Source of the DNA: Achromobacter sp.
GTDB lineage: Bacteria > Pseudomonadota > Gammaproteobacteria > Burkholderiales > Burkholderiaceae_B
Direction: 5' to 3'
NCBI GenBank assembly: GCA_003454835.1
Contig: DMTA01000562.1
Span: 495-14,551 of the forward strand
Length of the DNA stretch: 14,057 nucleotides
The position numbers were made by a program, and so were the translations under genes. The notes under the pieces were generated by a model. The model was given only the letters and a program-made list of their open reading frames with translations. It was not told where the DNA came from and searched no databases. Positions 6,717 through 13,375 of this stretch are shown one piece after another; position 1 is the stretch's first letter; each line of letters starts with the position of its first letter.

Positions 6717-7091
6717 ATGCCCCTCTTGAACGTCCAGATCCTGCAAGGCCACACGGCCGCCCAGAAAGCCGACCTGCTCAACGCCGCGTCCAACGCGGTG
6801 GTGGAAAGCATCGCGGCGCCGCTGTCCAGCGTGCGCGCCGTGCTGCACGAAGTCCCGGCCGAACACGTGATCGTTGCGGGTGAAATCGGCAAGCGCATGG
6901 CGCGCGTCGACGTGGACCTGATCGAAGGCCGCGACGAATCCAAGAAGGCGGCTCTGATCGCGGCGCTTAACCAAGCCGTGTGCGCCAGCATCGACATTTC
7001 CGGCGAAGACGTCCGCGTGATCCTGCGCGACGTGCCCAAGACCGACATGGGCGTGGCGAATGGCTTGAGCGCCAAGGCGGCGGGACGCTGA
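6717..7091 (+). CDS. Tautomerase family protein with two fused 4-oxalocrotonate-tautomerase-like halves
   Basis: This 124-residue cytoplasmic protein starts MPLLNVQIL, so removal of Met would expose the N-terminal Pro that serves as catalytic base in the tautomerase superfamily. Residues 2-55 and 62-116 align without large gaps. Matching segments are VQILQGHTAAQKADLL with VDLIEGRDESKKAALI, and SSVRAVLHEVPAEHVIVAG with EDVRVILRDVPKTDMGVANG. The protein is therefore an in-frame duplication of the ~60-residue beta-alpha-beta unit. The position equivalent to Pro2 in the second half is Ala62, so only the first half can provide a catalytic Pro. The length fits the fused or longer members (cis-CaaD, MSAD and fused 4-OT groups) rather than the 62-residue classical enzyme. 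It stands alone between terminators, so its substrate is not indicated by context. The ribosome-binding site is weak (CGGAAT, 8 bp before the ATG). Confidence 0.85.
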   Translation: MPLLNVQILQGHTAAQKADLLNAASNAVVESIAAPLSSVRAVLHEVPAEHVIVAGEIGKRMARVDVDLIEGRDESKKAALIAALNQAVCASIDISGEDVRVILRDVPKTDMGVANGLSAKAAGR

Positions 7092-7122
7092 ATCGTCCTT
7101 TTCGGTTGCTGCCGAATTGAAA

Positions 7123-7143
7123 ACGCCTGCTGCGCGCAGGCGT
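7123..7143 (-). terminator. Terminator hairpin, probably for the leftward Bug-receptor operon
   Basis: ACGCCTGC (7123-7130) pairs with GCAGGCGT (7136-7143) around TGCGC. Read leftward, the stem is followed by TTTTCAATTC, a usable T-tract; read rightward, by ATTTGTTG. It can serve in both directions between convergent genes. Confidence 0.55.
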
Positions 7144-7154
7144 ATTTGTTGAAC

Positions 7155-7182
7155 AACGCCCGCGTCACGCGGGCGTTTGTTT
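7155..7182 (+). terminator. Intrinsic terminator of the tautomerase gene
   Basis: A 10-bp stem, AACGCCCGCG (7155-7164) with CGCGGGCGTT (7168-7177), has the loop TCA and is followed by TGTTTT. This is the best rightward terminator in the interval, about 65 bp after the tautomerase stop. Its arms share the ACGCC/GGCGT core with the hairpin at 7123. Confidence 0.75.
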
Positions 7183-7183
7183 T

Positions 7184-7258
7184 GGCCGGTGACGAATGGG
7201 CCGGTGACGAATTGGCCGATGTCGAATCGGCCGGTGACGAATCGGCCGATGTCGAATG
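7184..7258. repeat. Five 15-bp tandem repeats (two alternating variants)
   Basis: Five consecutive 15-bp units start at 7184, 7199, 7214, 7229 and 7244. Units 1, 2 and 4 read GGCCGGTGACGAAT plus one variable base. Units 3 and 5 read GGCCGATGTCGAAT plus one variable base. The order is A-A-B-A-B, which suggests that a two-unit block A-B was duplicated. The array lies between the convergent tautomerase and Bug-receptor genes, ending 15 bp before the receptor's stop codon. It is a candidate variable-number tandem repeat; I see no protein for which it would be coding. Confidence 0.9.
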
Positions 7259-7273
7259 CGTACAGGTAAGCCG

Positions 7274-8239
7274 TCAATCCAGCTTCACGTTCGCCGCCTT
7301 CACCACTTCCCCCCAGCGCGCAATCTCGCTCTTGATGTAGGCGGCATATTCCTGCGGCGTCGACCCCAGCGCCTGCGCGCCTTGCACCTTGAGCTGCTTC
7401 TGGATCTCCGGCGATTTGAGCGCGCGCAGGATCTCGGCGTTCAGCTTGTCGATGACCGGTGCAGGCGTGCCTGCCGGCACCACGACGCCTTGCCAAGCCC
7501 CCATCCCAAAGCCCGGCGCCACGGTTTCCGCCACCGTCGGCACGTCGGGCAACTGGTCGCTGCGTGTCTCGCTGGTCACCGCCAGGGCGCGCAGCTTGCC
7601 TTCGCGGATAAAGCCCAGCGAATCGTTCAGCGTGTTGGTCATCACCTGGACCTGTCCGCCGACCAGGTCGGTCATGGCGGGGGCGCTGCCGCGGTAAGGC
7701 ACGTGGACCGCATCGATATTCAATGACCGCAGAAGCAGCAGCGCGCCCAGATGCGTGACGTTGCCGGCGCCGGCGGAGCCGTACGACAGCTTGCCGGGAT
7801 GCTTGCGGGCATAGTCCACGAAGGCCGGCGCAGTGTCGGCGGGCACGGACGGATGCACAAGCAGGACGAGCGGAATGACGGCCGTGGTGGACACCGGCGC
7901 AAAGTCCTTGACCGGGTCGAAGGCCAGCGAGCGATACAGGTTGGGACTGAGCGCGATGGACGACGTGTTGTACAGCACGGTGTAGCCGTCGGGCTTGGCC
8001 GCGGCTGCGTACTGCATGCCGATGTTGCCGTTGGCGCCGCCCTTGTTTTCAACGACGACGGTCTGGCCCAACTGGTCCGTCAGCTGCTTGGCCAGCACGC
8101 GCGCCACCAGATCAGTCGGACCGCCTGGTGGGAAGGGCACCACCATCGTGATCGGGCGGTCGGGCCACGCGGCCTGGGCGCTGGCGGCGCCTCCCAGCGC
8201 CAGAATGGCCAGCGAGGTCGCCAGCAGTGCTTTTTTCAT
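7274..8239 (-). CDS. Bug-family (TctC-like) tripartite tricarboxylate transporter substrate-binding protein
   Basis: This 321-residue periplasmic receptor starts at ATG 8239-8237, with AAGGAG (complement of 8247-8252) 7 bp ahead. The signal peptide [23 protein letters not shown] is cleaved before [20 protein letters not shown], the hallmark opening of Bug proteins. Further landmarks are [24 protein letters not shown], the [11 protein letters not shown] segment, [21 protein letters not shown] and [21 protein letters not shown]. Bug receptors bind small carboxylates or related acids through two lobes. No TctA/TctB membrane partner lies in the window, which is usual for this expanded family. It is the last gene of a leftward unit with the CoA-transferase and MaoC genes (87-bp gap), so its ligand is probably the acid that the unit activates. 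Ligand unassigned. Confidence 0.93.
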   Translation of the reverse strand: MKKALLATSLAILALGGAASAQAAWPDRPITMVVPFPPGGPTDLVARVLAKQLTDQLGQTVVVENKGGANGNIGMQYAAAAKPDGYTVLYNTSSIALSPNLYRSLAFDPVKDFAPVSTTAVIPLVLLVHPSVPADTAPAFVDYARKHPGKLSYGSAGAGNVTHLGALLLLRSLNIDAVHVPYRGSAPAMTDLVGGQVQVMTNTLNDSLGFIREGKLRALAVTSETRSDQLPDVPTVAETVAPGFGMGAWQGVVVPAGTPAPVIDKLNAEILRALKSPEIQKQLKVQGAQALGSTPQEYAAYIKSEIARWGEVVKAANVKLD

Positions 8240-8326
8240 GGGTTGTCTCCTTGTTCTGTTATGGGTACTGCGAATTGGCGGCGGCGTCCTCTGCGGGACA
8301 CCTGCCGCCGATAGCGGTCAGCTTGG

Positions 8327-8806
8327 TCAGCGCGGCCTGCCGGCCAGCATGCGTACGGCCGTGTAGGCCATCACCGGCTTGCCATGCTGGTTGCGCACGT
8401 CGATGGCGGACGTGACGACCGCGCGGTTGTGCTGCGAGGTCGGGCGCACGCCGGTCACTTCGATCTCGGCCCAGATGGTGTCGCCGGCCACCACCGGCGC
8501 AATCATCTTCTTGTGAACTTCCAGCAGCGCCAGACCCGTTCCCTGCACCATGCCCTGCATGATCAGTCCTTCGATCAGGCCATAGGTCAGTGCGCCGGGG
8601 GCAGGACGGCCCTGGATGGCGCCGTGGGTGTAGGTGGCGTCGATGAAGATGGTCTCCAGCATTCCCGTGACGCTGATGAAATTGACGATGTCGGTCTCGG
8701 TCACCGTGCGGCGGAACGTCTGGAAGCGCTGGCCGACCGTCAGGTCCTGCCAGTAGAAACCTTGGCCCAATTGGGTGGCGGGCGGAGTGTCGCGGTCTTG
8801 GGTCAT
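8327..8806 (-). CDS. MaoC-like hot-dog-fold protein, atypical active site
   Basis: The protein has 159 residues with a single hot-dog domain. WQDLTVGQRFQTFRRTVTETDIVNFISVTG is the classical MaoC opening, RPAPGALTYGLIEGLIMQGM corresponds to the central-helix region, and KMIAPVVAGDTIWAEIEVTGVRPT to the following strands. In (R)-specific enoyl-CoA hydratases the motif after the opening is D-x-N-P-x-H-x-D. Here the same place reads GMLETIFID (48-56), so the catalytic Asp is Met49 and the His is Phe54, with only the final Asp56 kept. The usual AHG of the central helix is also replaced by APG. It may be a CoA-thioester-binding protein with another chemistry, or a subfamily that works with other residues. 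Its ATG overlaps the stop of the upstream CoA-transferase gene by 4 bp, so the two are translationally coupled. Cytoplasmic; substrate unknown. Confidence 0.83.
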   Translation of the reverse strand: MTQDRDTPPATQLGQGFYWQDLTVGQRFQTFRRTVTETDIVNFISVTGMLETIFIDATYTHGAIQGRPAPGALTYGLIEGLIMQGMVQGTGLALLEVHKKMIAPVVAGDTIWAEIEVTGVRPTSQHNRAVVTSAIDVRNQHGKPVMAYTAVRMLAGRPR

Positions 8807-10050
8807 GCGGGGTCCTTGGCGTTTTCGGAAAGGGGGGCGTTGGCTTGGCGGGCCGCGCCGGTGTCGAGCAGCGCGTCGACCGCGGCCGGCGCGATGCCCG
8901 CTTCGGCCAGCACGTTGCGCGTGTGCTCGCCCAGGCGCGGCGGCATGGCGGGCGGCACGTGGGAATGCTGCAGGCGCACCGGGTTGCGGGGAAAGCGGTA
9001 ATGGCTGCCGGACGCGCTTTCCAGCGGCACGAAGAAATCGACGCTGGCCAGATGCGGATCGGTTTCCAGATCTTCCAGCCGGTTCACGGGCGCGGCCGGG
9101 ATCTGCAGCCGTTCACACAGGGCCAGCCAGTACGCCGTGTCATGGGCCGCGACGAGGCCGGCCTGCAATTCGTAGAGCGTCTCGATGTGGCGCGTGCGCG
9201 CCGAGATGTCGGCAAAGCGCGGATCCTGCGCCAGGTCGGGGCGGCCGGCCGCGTTGAAGAAGTCGCGCCAATGGGCGTCGGTGTAGGGCATCAGGCAGAC
9301 GTGTCCGTCGGCCGTCTGGCAGGGCCGGCGCCAGGGCGTGAGCACGCGCGGATAGCCGGCGTCACCGGGTTCGTCCGCCAGATGTCGGCCGTAGTAATGC
9401 TCGACCAGCGCGAACGACGCCATGCTTTCGAACATGGGCACTTCCAGCTGCTGTCCCTGTCCGGTGCGTGCGCGCTGGAACAGCGCCGCAAGAATGGCGT
9501 GCGCGGCGATCAGGCCGCAGGTCTTGTCGGCGGCGACGGTGGGCAGGTAGCGCGGCGCGCCGGTCTGCCGGCCGACAAGATCCGCGAAGCCCGACAGGCC
9601 CTGGATGATGTCGTCGTAGGCCGGGCGGCCGTCGTAGGCGCCGCCTTCCCCGAAGCCGTACAGGCCGGCATAGACCAAGCGCGGATTGCGCGCGCACAGC
9701 GTGGCCGGGTCCAGCCCCAGCGCCGCCATCTTGGCCGGCCGCATGCTGTGCATCAGCACGTCGGCCTGATCGACCAGCGTCAGCAGCGCCTCGCGTGCGG
9801 CGGGCTGCTTCAAGTCCAGCACGATGCTGCGTTTGTTGCGGTTCAGACCCAGGAAGATGGCCGACAGACCGGGCTCCTGCGCGGGGCCGGTTTGGCGGGT
9901 GGAATCGCCGGCGGGCGCTTCGACCTTGATGACGTCAGCGCCGTAGTCGGCCAGGATCTGCGAGGCATAGGGGCCAAATACCACGGAAGTCAGATCCAGG
10001 ATGCGGACGCCGTCCAGCGCCGGGCCGTTTGAGAGGGGAGTTGTCGTCAT
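8803..10050 (-). CDS. CaiB/BaiF family (family III) CoA-transferase
   Basis: The protein has 415 residues from ATG 10050-10048. An in-frame ATG nine codons upstream exists, but the family normally begins just before PLDGVRILDL-type sequence, here ALDGVRILDLTSVVFGPYAS (11-30). The fold is well marked: QILADYGADVIKVEAPAGDSTRQ, FLGLNRNKRSIVLDLK (CoA-binding region), ADVLMHSMRPAKMAALGL and RNPRLVYAGLYGFGEGGAYDGRPAYDDIIQGLSG. AADKTCGLIAAHAILAAL follows, with Asp175 as the expected catalytic carboxylate that forms the acyl-enzyme anhydride. It transfers CoA between carboxylic acids in the cytoplasm without ATP. It heads a leftward unit with the MaoC-like gene (4-bp overlap) and the Bug receptor, and is divergent from a LysR gene 71 bp away. 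The acid substrate cannot be deduced; itaconate/mesaconate-like or aromatic acids are possibilities. The ribosome-binding site is weak (TAGGAT). Confidence 0.92.
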   Translation of the reverse strand: MTTTPLSNGPALDGVRILDLTSVVFGPYASQILADYGADVIKVEAPAGDSTRQTGPAQEPGLSAIFLGLNRNKRSIVLDLKQPAAREALLTLVDQADVLMHSMRPAKMAALGLDPATLCARNPRLVYAGLYGFGEGGAYDGRPAYDDIIQGLSGFADLVGRQTGAPRYLPTVAADKTCGLIAAHAILAALFQRARTGQGQQLEVPMFESMASFALVEHYYGRHLADEPGDAGYPRVLTPWRRPCQTADGHVCLMPYTDAHWRDFFNAAGRPDLAQDPRFADISARTRHIETLYELQAGLVAAHDTAYWLALCERLQIPAAPVNRLEDLETDPHLASVDFFVPLESASGSHYRFPRNPVRLQHSHVPPAMPPRLGEHTRNVLAEAGIAPAAVDALLDTGAARQANAPLSENAKDPA

Positions 10051-10121
10051 GGCGGAAATCCTATCGGTGCCGCACATACGCGTCTAATATGGCTTCGGTA
10101 TTGCTTGATACGGAATCTGTT
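10051..10121. promoter_or_regulatory. Divergent caiB-like/lysR promoter region with GTAT-N6-ATAC dyad
   Basis: This 71-bp gap must contain both promoters. TAATAT at 10085-10090 is a reasonable -10 hexamer for the rightward gene. GTAT-TGCTTG-ATAC, within 10098-10111, is an interrupted palindrome of the kind that LysR proteins bind, although its spacing differs by one from the classical T-N11-A. The placement next to the regulator's own start suggests autoregulation. Confidence 0.4.
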
Positions 10122-11021
10122 ATGGCTATAGATTTACGCCAGCTTCGGCAGTTCGTCACGATCGCCGAGCTGGGGAGTTACCGCCGCGCGGCCGATGCGC
10201 TGCACATCGCCCAGCCCGCGCTGTCGGTGTCAATTCAGAAGCTGGAGCACGCGGTGGGCGTGCCACTGCTGGTGCGGGGCGCCAAGGGCGTCACCACGAC
10301 GCCTGCGGGCGATGCCCTGATGGCCGATGCGCGCCGCGCGCTGTTCCATACGGATCAGGCGCGCCAGGCGGCCCGCCGGGTGGCGCTGGGGGAGTGGGGG
10401 ACGCTGCGCCTGGGCTTTGTGGGCTCGGCCACGTACATGCTGCTGCCACGTTGCCTGCCTGCCTTCCGCGCGCAATATCCGGACGTGCAACTGGACCTGC
10501 GCGAAGACAGCACGGTCGGACTGGTGGCGATGCTGCGCGCCAACGAGATCGATGCGGGCTTGGTGCGCGGCCCGTTGGCCGAAGACAGCGAGCTGGATTC
10601 GTGGGTGGTGGAACGCGACGACCTGATGCTTGCCGTGCCCGCGCGGCACCCCTTGGCCGGCGCCGGTCCCATCGCGCTCGAGCGCATGCGGTCCGAAAAC
10701 TTCGTGCTGTATTCGCCGGTCAAGGTGCCGGGGCTGAACGGCGTGACGCTGGCGCTGTGTCACAAGGCGGGTTTTTCGCCGCGCATCAGCCAGGAAGCCA
10801 TTCAGGTGCAGACGCTGGTCAGCCTGGTCGCCAGCGGCCTGGGCGTGGCGCTGGTGCCCGGCGTGACCCGCGCGTATTCCACCCCGCACGTGGCGTTTGT
10901 GCCGCTGACTGACGCGGACGCGCAAGGGGCGCTGTCGCTGTCGCTGGTGACGCATCGCGACACGTCGTGCGCGTCGGTGCTGCGGTTGCGCGACAGCATG
11001 CTGGCGCCGATGGCTGCCTGA
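10122..11021 (+). CDS. LysR-family transcriptional regulator
   Basis: The protein has 299 residues from ATG 10122 (MAIDLRQLRQF). The frame is open further upstream to 10029, but that would overlap the divergent gene and give an untypical N-terminus. The winged helix-turn-helix is at residues 4-60, with LRQFVTIAELGSYRRAADALHIAQPALSVSIQKLEHAVGVPLLVR, a textbook LysR match. Next comes a linker helix (70-90), then the periplasmic-binding-protein-like effector domain from LRLGFVGSATYMLLPRCLPAFRAQYPDVQLDL to SLVASGLGVALVPGV. It is divergent from the CoA-transferase unit and 71 bp from it, so it very probably controls that unit in response to its substrate or CoA intermediate. It ends 36 bp before the convergent HD-Pnk gene. 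Confidence 0.93.
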   Translation: MAIDLRQLRQFVTIAELGSYRRAADALHIAQPALSVSIQKLEHAVGVPLLVRGAKGVTTTPAGDALMADARRALFHTDQARQAARRVALGEWGTLRLGFVGSATYMLLPRCLPAFRAQYPDVQLDLREDSTVGLVAMLRANEIDAGLVRGPLAEDSELDSWVVERDDLMLAVPARHPLAGAGPIALERMRSENFVLYSPVKVPGLNGVTLALCHKAGFSPRISQEAIQVQTLVSLVASGLGVALVPGVTRAYSTPHVAFVPLTDADAQGALSLSLVTHRDTSCASVLRLRDSMLAPMAA

Positions 11022-11029
11022 GCCTCGAT

Positions 11030-11064
11030 ACACCGCGCCACACCGCGGCACACCGTTCTACACC
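11030..11064. repeat. Short 10-bp-spaced ACACC repeats between convergent genes
   Basis: ACACCGCGCC (11030-11039), ACACCGCGGC (11040-11049), ACACCGTTCT (11050-11059) and ACACC (11060-11064) follow one another. The conserved core ACACC recurs exactly every 10 bp, about one helical turn. The array fills the 36-bp gap between the LysR gene and the HD-Pnk gene and reaches into the last codons of the latter. No terminator hairpin is obvious in this gap. Confidence 0.7.
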
Positions 11065-12194
11065 TCGTAGACCACCCGGTGGGCCTCCGTGGGCAGCGGC
11101 AGGTCCCAGCGGTGCAGCATGCCGGTCAGCGTCTTGTTGGACAGCGACGTGTCGCGCCGCGCATTGCGGCGCAGCAGTTCTGTGCGCGGCTTTTCCAGAT
11201 ACACCAGCTCCACGTCCGCGTGATAGGCAAAGAGCAGATCCAGCGTCTTCTTGCGCATCAGCTCGCTGAGGTTGGTCGCGTTCCACACGAAGGGCGCTTT
11301 CGCGCGCAGCAGCGCCTTTGCACGGTCAATGGCCAGATGCGCCACCATGCCCTCGTTCTTGCCGTGGCGCAGGCCCAGCTCCTCGCGCGCATCGTCGAAC
11401 GACATCACCGGCAGCTCTGGATGATGCGCTGCCACCCACGTGTTCTTGCCGGAGGCCGGCAGGCCCGACATGACGATGACCCGCGAGCCGGGCTCCTGAA
11501 ACAACGCGTAGTCGGGGTGCACGTCGGCGCCGCGGAAATAGCTGACGGCGGTGTGCGCGTCGGCAAAGGCGCGGGGCTGGCCAAAGCACTGCTCGTCGCG
11601 CGCCAGCTCGCAAAAGAGCGCGATGTTGTCCAGCACGCGGCCGGCATCGGCGCAGATGCGGCCTCGCATGTCGGCTTCGGCCAGCATCGCGAGCAGCGGA
11701 AGGGAGACGTGCCAGGACAGCTCGCGCACGATGAACTCCGGAGAACGGCCGCGGCGCGAGCCTTCCAGCGCGAAGAACGGCACCTGATGCGTGGCGATCA
11801 GCCGGCATATCGCTTCGCGCACCGCGAACGGCACGCCGGCGTCCCACAAGGCAATGCGCGCGTCGATGGCCCCCTTGCGCGAATGACCGGGCTGGCCGAT
11901 GGCGCCGGTGACCGGGTCGATCACCGTGGTGCTGTGTTTGGCCACGTCGTGCAGCAGGGCGGCGAGGAACACGATCTCCTGATCGGCACGGGACGCGGCC
12001 TGGTACTGCGGCAGCGCAAGCAGCGCGTCCACCACCATCTGCGTATGCGTCCATACATCGCCCTCGCCGTGATAGCGAGGGTCCTGCGGCGTGGTCTTGG
12101 CCAGCTCCAGCGCGGGAAAGGCGGCCAGGCAAGCGGCATAGTCCGCGCCGCGCCCCGGCGCGGGCACGAGGGCCCGGATCTGTTCGTGATTCAT
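11058..12194 (-). CDS. HD-Pnk-type end-healing enzyme: HD phosphoesterase plus P-loop polynucleotide kinase
   Basis: The protein has 378 residues from ATG 12194-12192 (MNHEQIRALV). The start overlaps the upstream ligase stop by 4 bp (ATGA), which fixes it. The N-terminal half is an HD phosphohydrolase: His50 (GDVWTHTQMV), His82-Asp83 (ALLHDVAKHS), His104 (PGHSRKGA), His136 (ATHQVPF) and Asp175 (AEADMRGR) are the metal ligands expected. The C-terminal half is an AAA_33-like kinase: Walker A GLPASGKNTW (244-253), Asp267-Asp268 in SFDDARE, WNATN (304-308), and an Arg-rich lid LRRNARRD (341-348). The same order and length occur in Runella slithyformis HD-Pnk, which has been characterised as removing 2',3'-cyclic and 3'-phosphates with the HD domain and phosphorylating 5'-OH ends with the kinase. 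Such genes are often beside a ligase gene, as here. Substrate (RNA, tRNA or DNA) is inferred from the family. Confidence 0.88.
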   Translation of the reverse strand: MNHEQIRALVPAPGRGADYAACLAAFPALELAKTTPQDPRYHGEGDVWTHTQMVVDALLALPQYQAASRADQEIVFLAALLHDVAKHSTTVIDPVTGAIGQPGHSRKGAIDARIALWDAGVPFAVREAICRLIATHQVPFFALEGSRRGRSPEFIVRELSWHVSLPLLAMLAEADMRGRICADAGRVLDNIALFCELARDEQCFGQPRAFADAHTAVSYFRGADVHPDYALFQEPGSRVIVMSGLPASGKNTWVAAHHPELPVMSFDDAREELGLRHGKNEGMVAHLAIDRAKALLRAKAPFVWNATNLSELMRKKTLDLLFAYHADVELVYLEKPRTELLRRNARRDTSLSNKTLTGMLHRWDLPLPTEAHRVVYEV

Positions 12195-13066
12195 GATGTC
12201 TCTCCCGTGCGGGCGTTGCGCAACGTGTCCCAATCCACCGCGAGGCGCGGCGCGTACAGGTCGACGCCGTCGGCGAGCTGGTTGGGGATGTACGGCTGCT
12301 CCGAATGGTGCATGTCCGAATCCAGGATGGCCTGCACGAAGTCGCGGCGCACCCACTTGTAGCGGGCGATGGTCTTGCCATCCGCTTCGGCCTTGATATA
12401 CAGGCCTTCCGACAGGTCCGACTTGTCGCACTGCTTCCAGGCGCGCGTCAGATCCAGCCCTTCGCGCAGCACGGTGGCCTCGAACGCGTCGCGCCAGCCG
12501 GCGGTCTTGGCCAGCGACGGCTTGAGCATGGCCTTCAGTTCGGCCAGCCGCGCGGGCGCCGGACCTTCGTACAGCACGGGTACGGACAGCACCGGACCAT
12601 CGGCCAGCAGCGCGCGGCGCGCGCCAGTCGACAGGAACTCTCCGGTGTGGCGGTCCAGCACATCGAATTCAAAGAAGTGATGCGGCAGGGCGTCGTAGAA
12701 CACGGAGTGCTTCTTCGACAGCGTTTCGCCGTACATCACGTAGCGGTCTTCCAGCCGCTCCAGCAGCCAGTCCGCGTGCGCGGCTGCCCACGCCTTGACG
12801 AAGCTGAACTGCCGCTCGCGGCCGCCGCCCACCAGGTAGTGGCCGCGGGATTGCAGCAGCAGTTCGCCGGAAGGGCCGAAGCTGATGCCCGTGTTGGCGC
12901 CATCCAGCTTCTCTTCGACGACGAGCGTCTGGCCGGCCAGCGTGCGATAGGGCACGTGCTGATGGCCTTCGTCCCCATCCTGGAGGCGCGAGCCTTCCAG
13001 GTGGGGCGTTCGGGGGTATCGGAACAAATCAAGCGATTGCGCGTAGGCGCAGAAATCCAGCGTCAT
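12191..13066 (-). CDS. ATP-dependent RNA ligase family protein (nucleotidyltransferase)
   Basis: The protein has 291 residues from ATG 13066-13064, preceded by GGAGA (complement of 13073-13077) at 6-bp spacing; an in-frame ATG 12 codons upstream lacks such a site. The covalent-nucleotidyltransferase motifs are all present in order: motif I EKLDGANTG with nucleophile Lys53, motif III YVMYGETL (109-116), motif IIIa HHFFEFDVLDR (129-139), motif IV SEGLYIKAE (219-227) and motif V RYKWVR with Lys237. The C-terminal tail after motif V is short (about 50 residues) and no OB domain is obvious, which fits RNA ligases better than DNA ligases. It would join 5'-phosphate to 3'-OH ends through enzyme-AMP and AppN intermediates. 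It is the first gene of a two-gene operon; its stop overlaps the start of the HD-Pnk gene, whose product makes exactly the ends it needs. Confidence 0.88.
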   Translation of the reverse strand: MTLDFCAYAQSLDLFRYPRTPHLEGSRLQDGDEGHQHVPYRTLAGQTLVVEEKLDGANTGISFGPSGELLLQSRGHYLVGGGRERQFSFVKAWAAAHADWLLERLEDRYVMYGETLSKKHSVFYDALPHHFFEFDVLDRHTGEFLSTGARRALLADGPVLSVPVLYEGPAPARLAELKAMLKPSLAKTAGWRDAFEATVLREGLDLTRAWKQCDKSDLSEGLYIKAEADGKTIARYKWVRRDFVQAILDSDMHHSEQPYIPNQLADGVDLYAPRLAVDWDTLRNARTGETS

Positions 13067-13375
13067 GGGTCTTCTCCAGCAAATGGGAAAAGCCGACGAC
13101 ACAGTCTTTACGGGAGGGGAAGCGGGGATGGGGTGTGTTGCGCTTCCTGGATCCGCGCCTGCCGGGCGGGGGTGTGCTCATTACATGGCGTCGAGCAGCG
13201 AATGCGGGCAGGCTGACCGCGGTACCAGGACGGTACTCGTCGGCGTTCAGGCGAATTGACGAATGGCAGACACGGTTGCACCCAAGAAGCGAAAGGCGTT
13301 GAAAAAGCAGGGCCGAATGCTAAGTCAGCGCGGCGGCGCTTGTCAATGCGCCGCCGCGTTTGTGGTCAGATCGCG
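13067..13375. other. 309-bp intergenic region upstream of the ligase/HD-Pnk operon
   Basis: I see no gene here. It holds the ligase ribosome-binding site (13073-13077) and presumably the operon promoter, but no clear -35/-10 pair on the reverse strand. GTACC-AGGAC-GGTAC at 13222-13236 is an interrupted palindrome and a possible operator. No LexA-type CTGT-N8-ACAG site was found. The right part contains the metallophosphoesterase terminator at 13329-13358. Confidence 0.5.
13329..13358 (-). terminator. Strong 11-bp hairpin downstream of the metallophosphoesterase gene
   Basis: CGCGGCGGCGC (13329-13339) pairs perfectly with GCGCCGCCGCG (13348-13358) around TTGTCAAT. It lies 17 bp beyond the stop of the leftward metallophosphoesterase gene and should limit read-through into the repair operon. 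The T-rich side (TTTGTGG) is on the + strand; leftward the stem is followed by CTGACTTAG, so termination in that direction would rest on the stem alone. Confidence 0.55.

Noticed and set aside
7184..7258. CRISPR array
   Set aside because: Units are 15 bp and directly adjacent, without spacers, and no cas genes are present.
7146..7340. Possible repeat protein (AGDEx/ADVEx pentapeptides) encoded by the 15-bp repeats
   Set aside because: The start lies inside a terminator hairpin, there is no ribosome-binding site, and the rest of the frame is antisense to the Bug-receptor gene.
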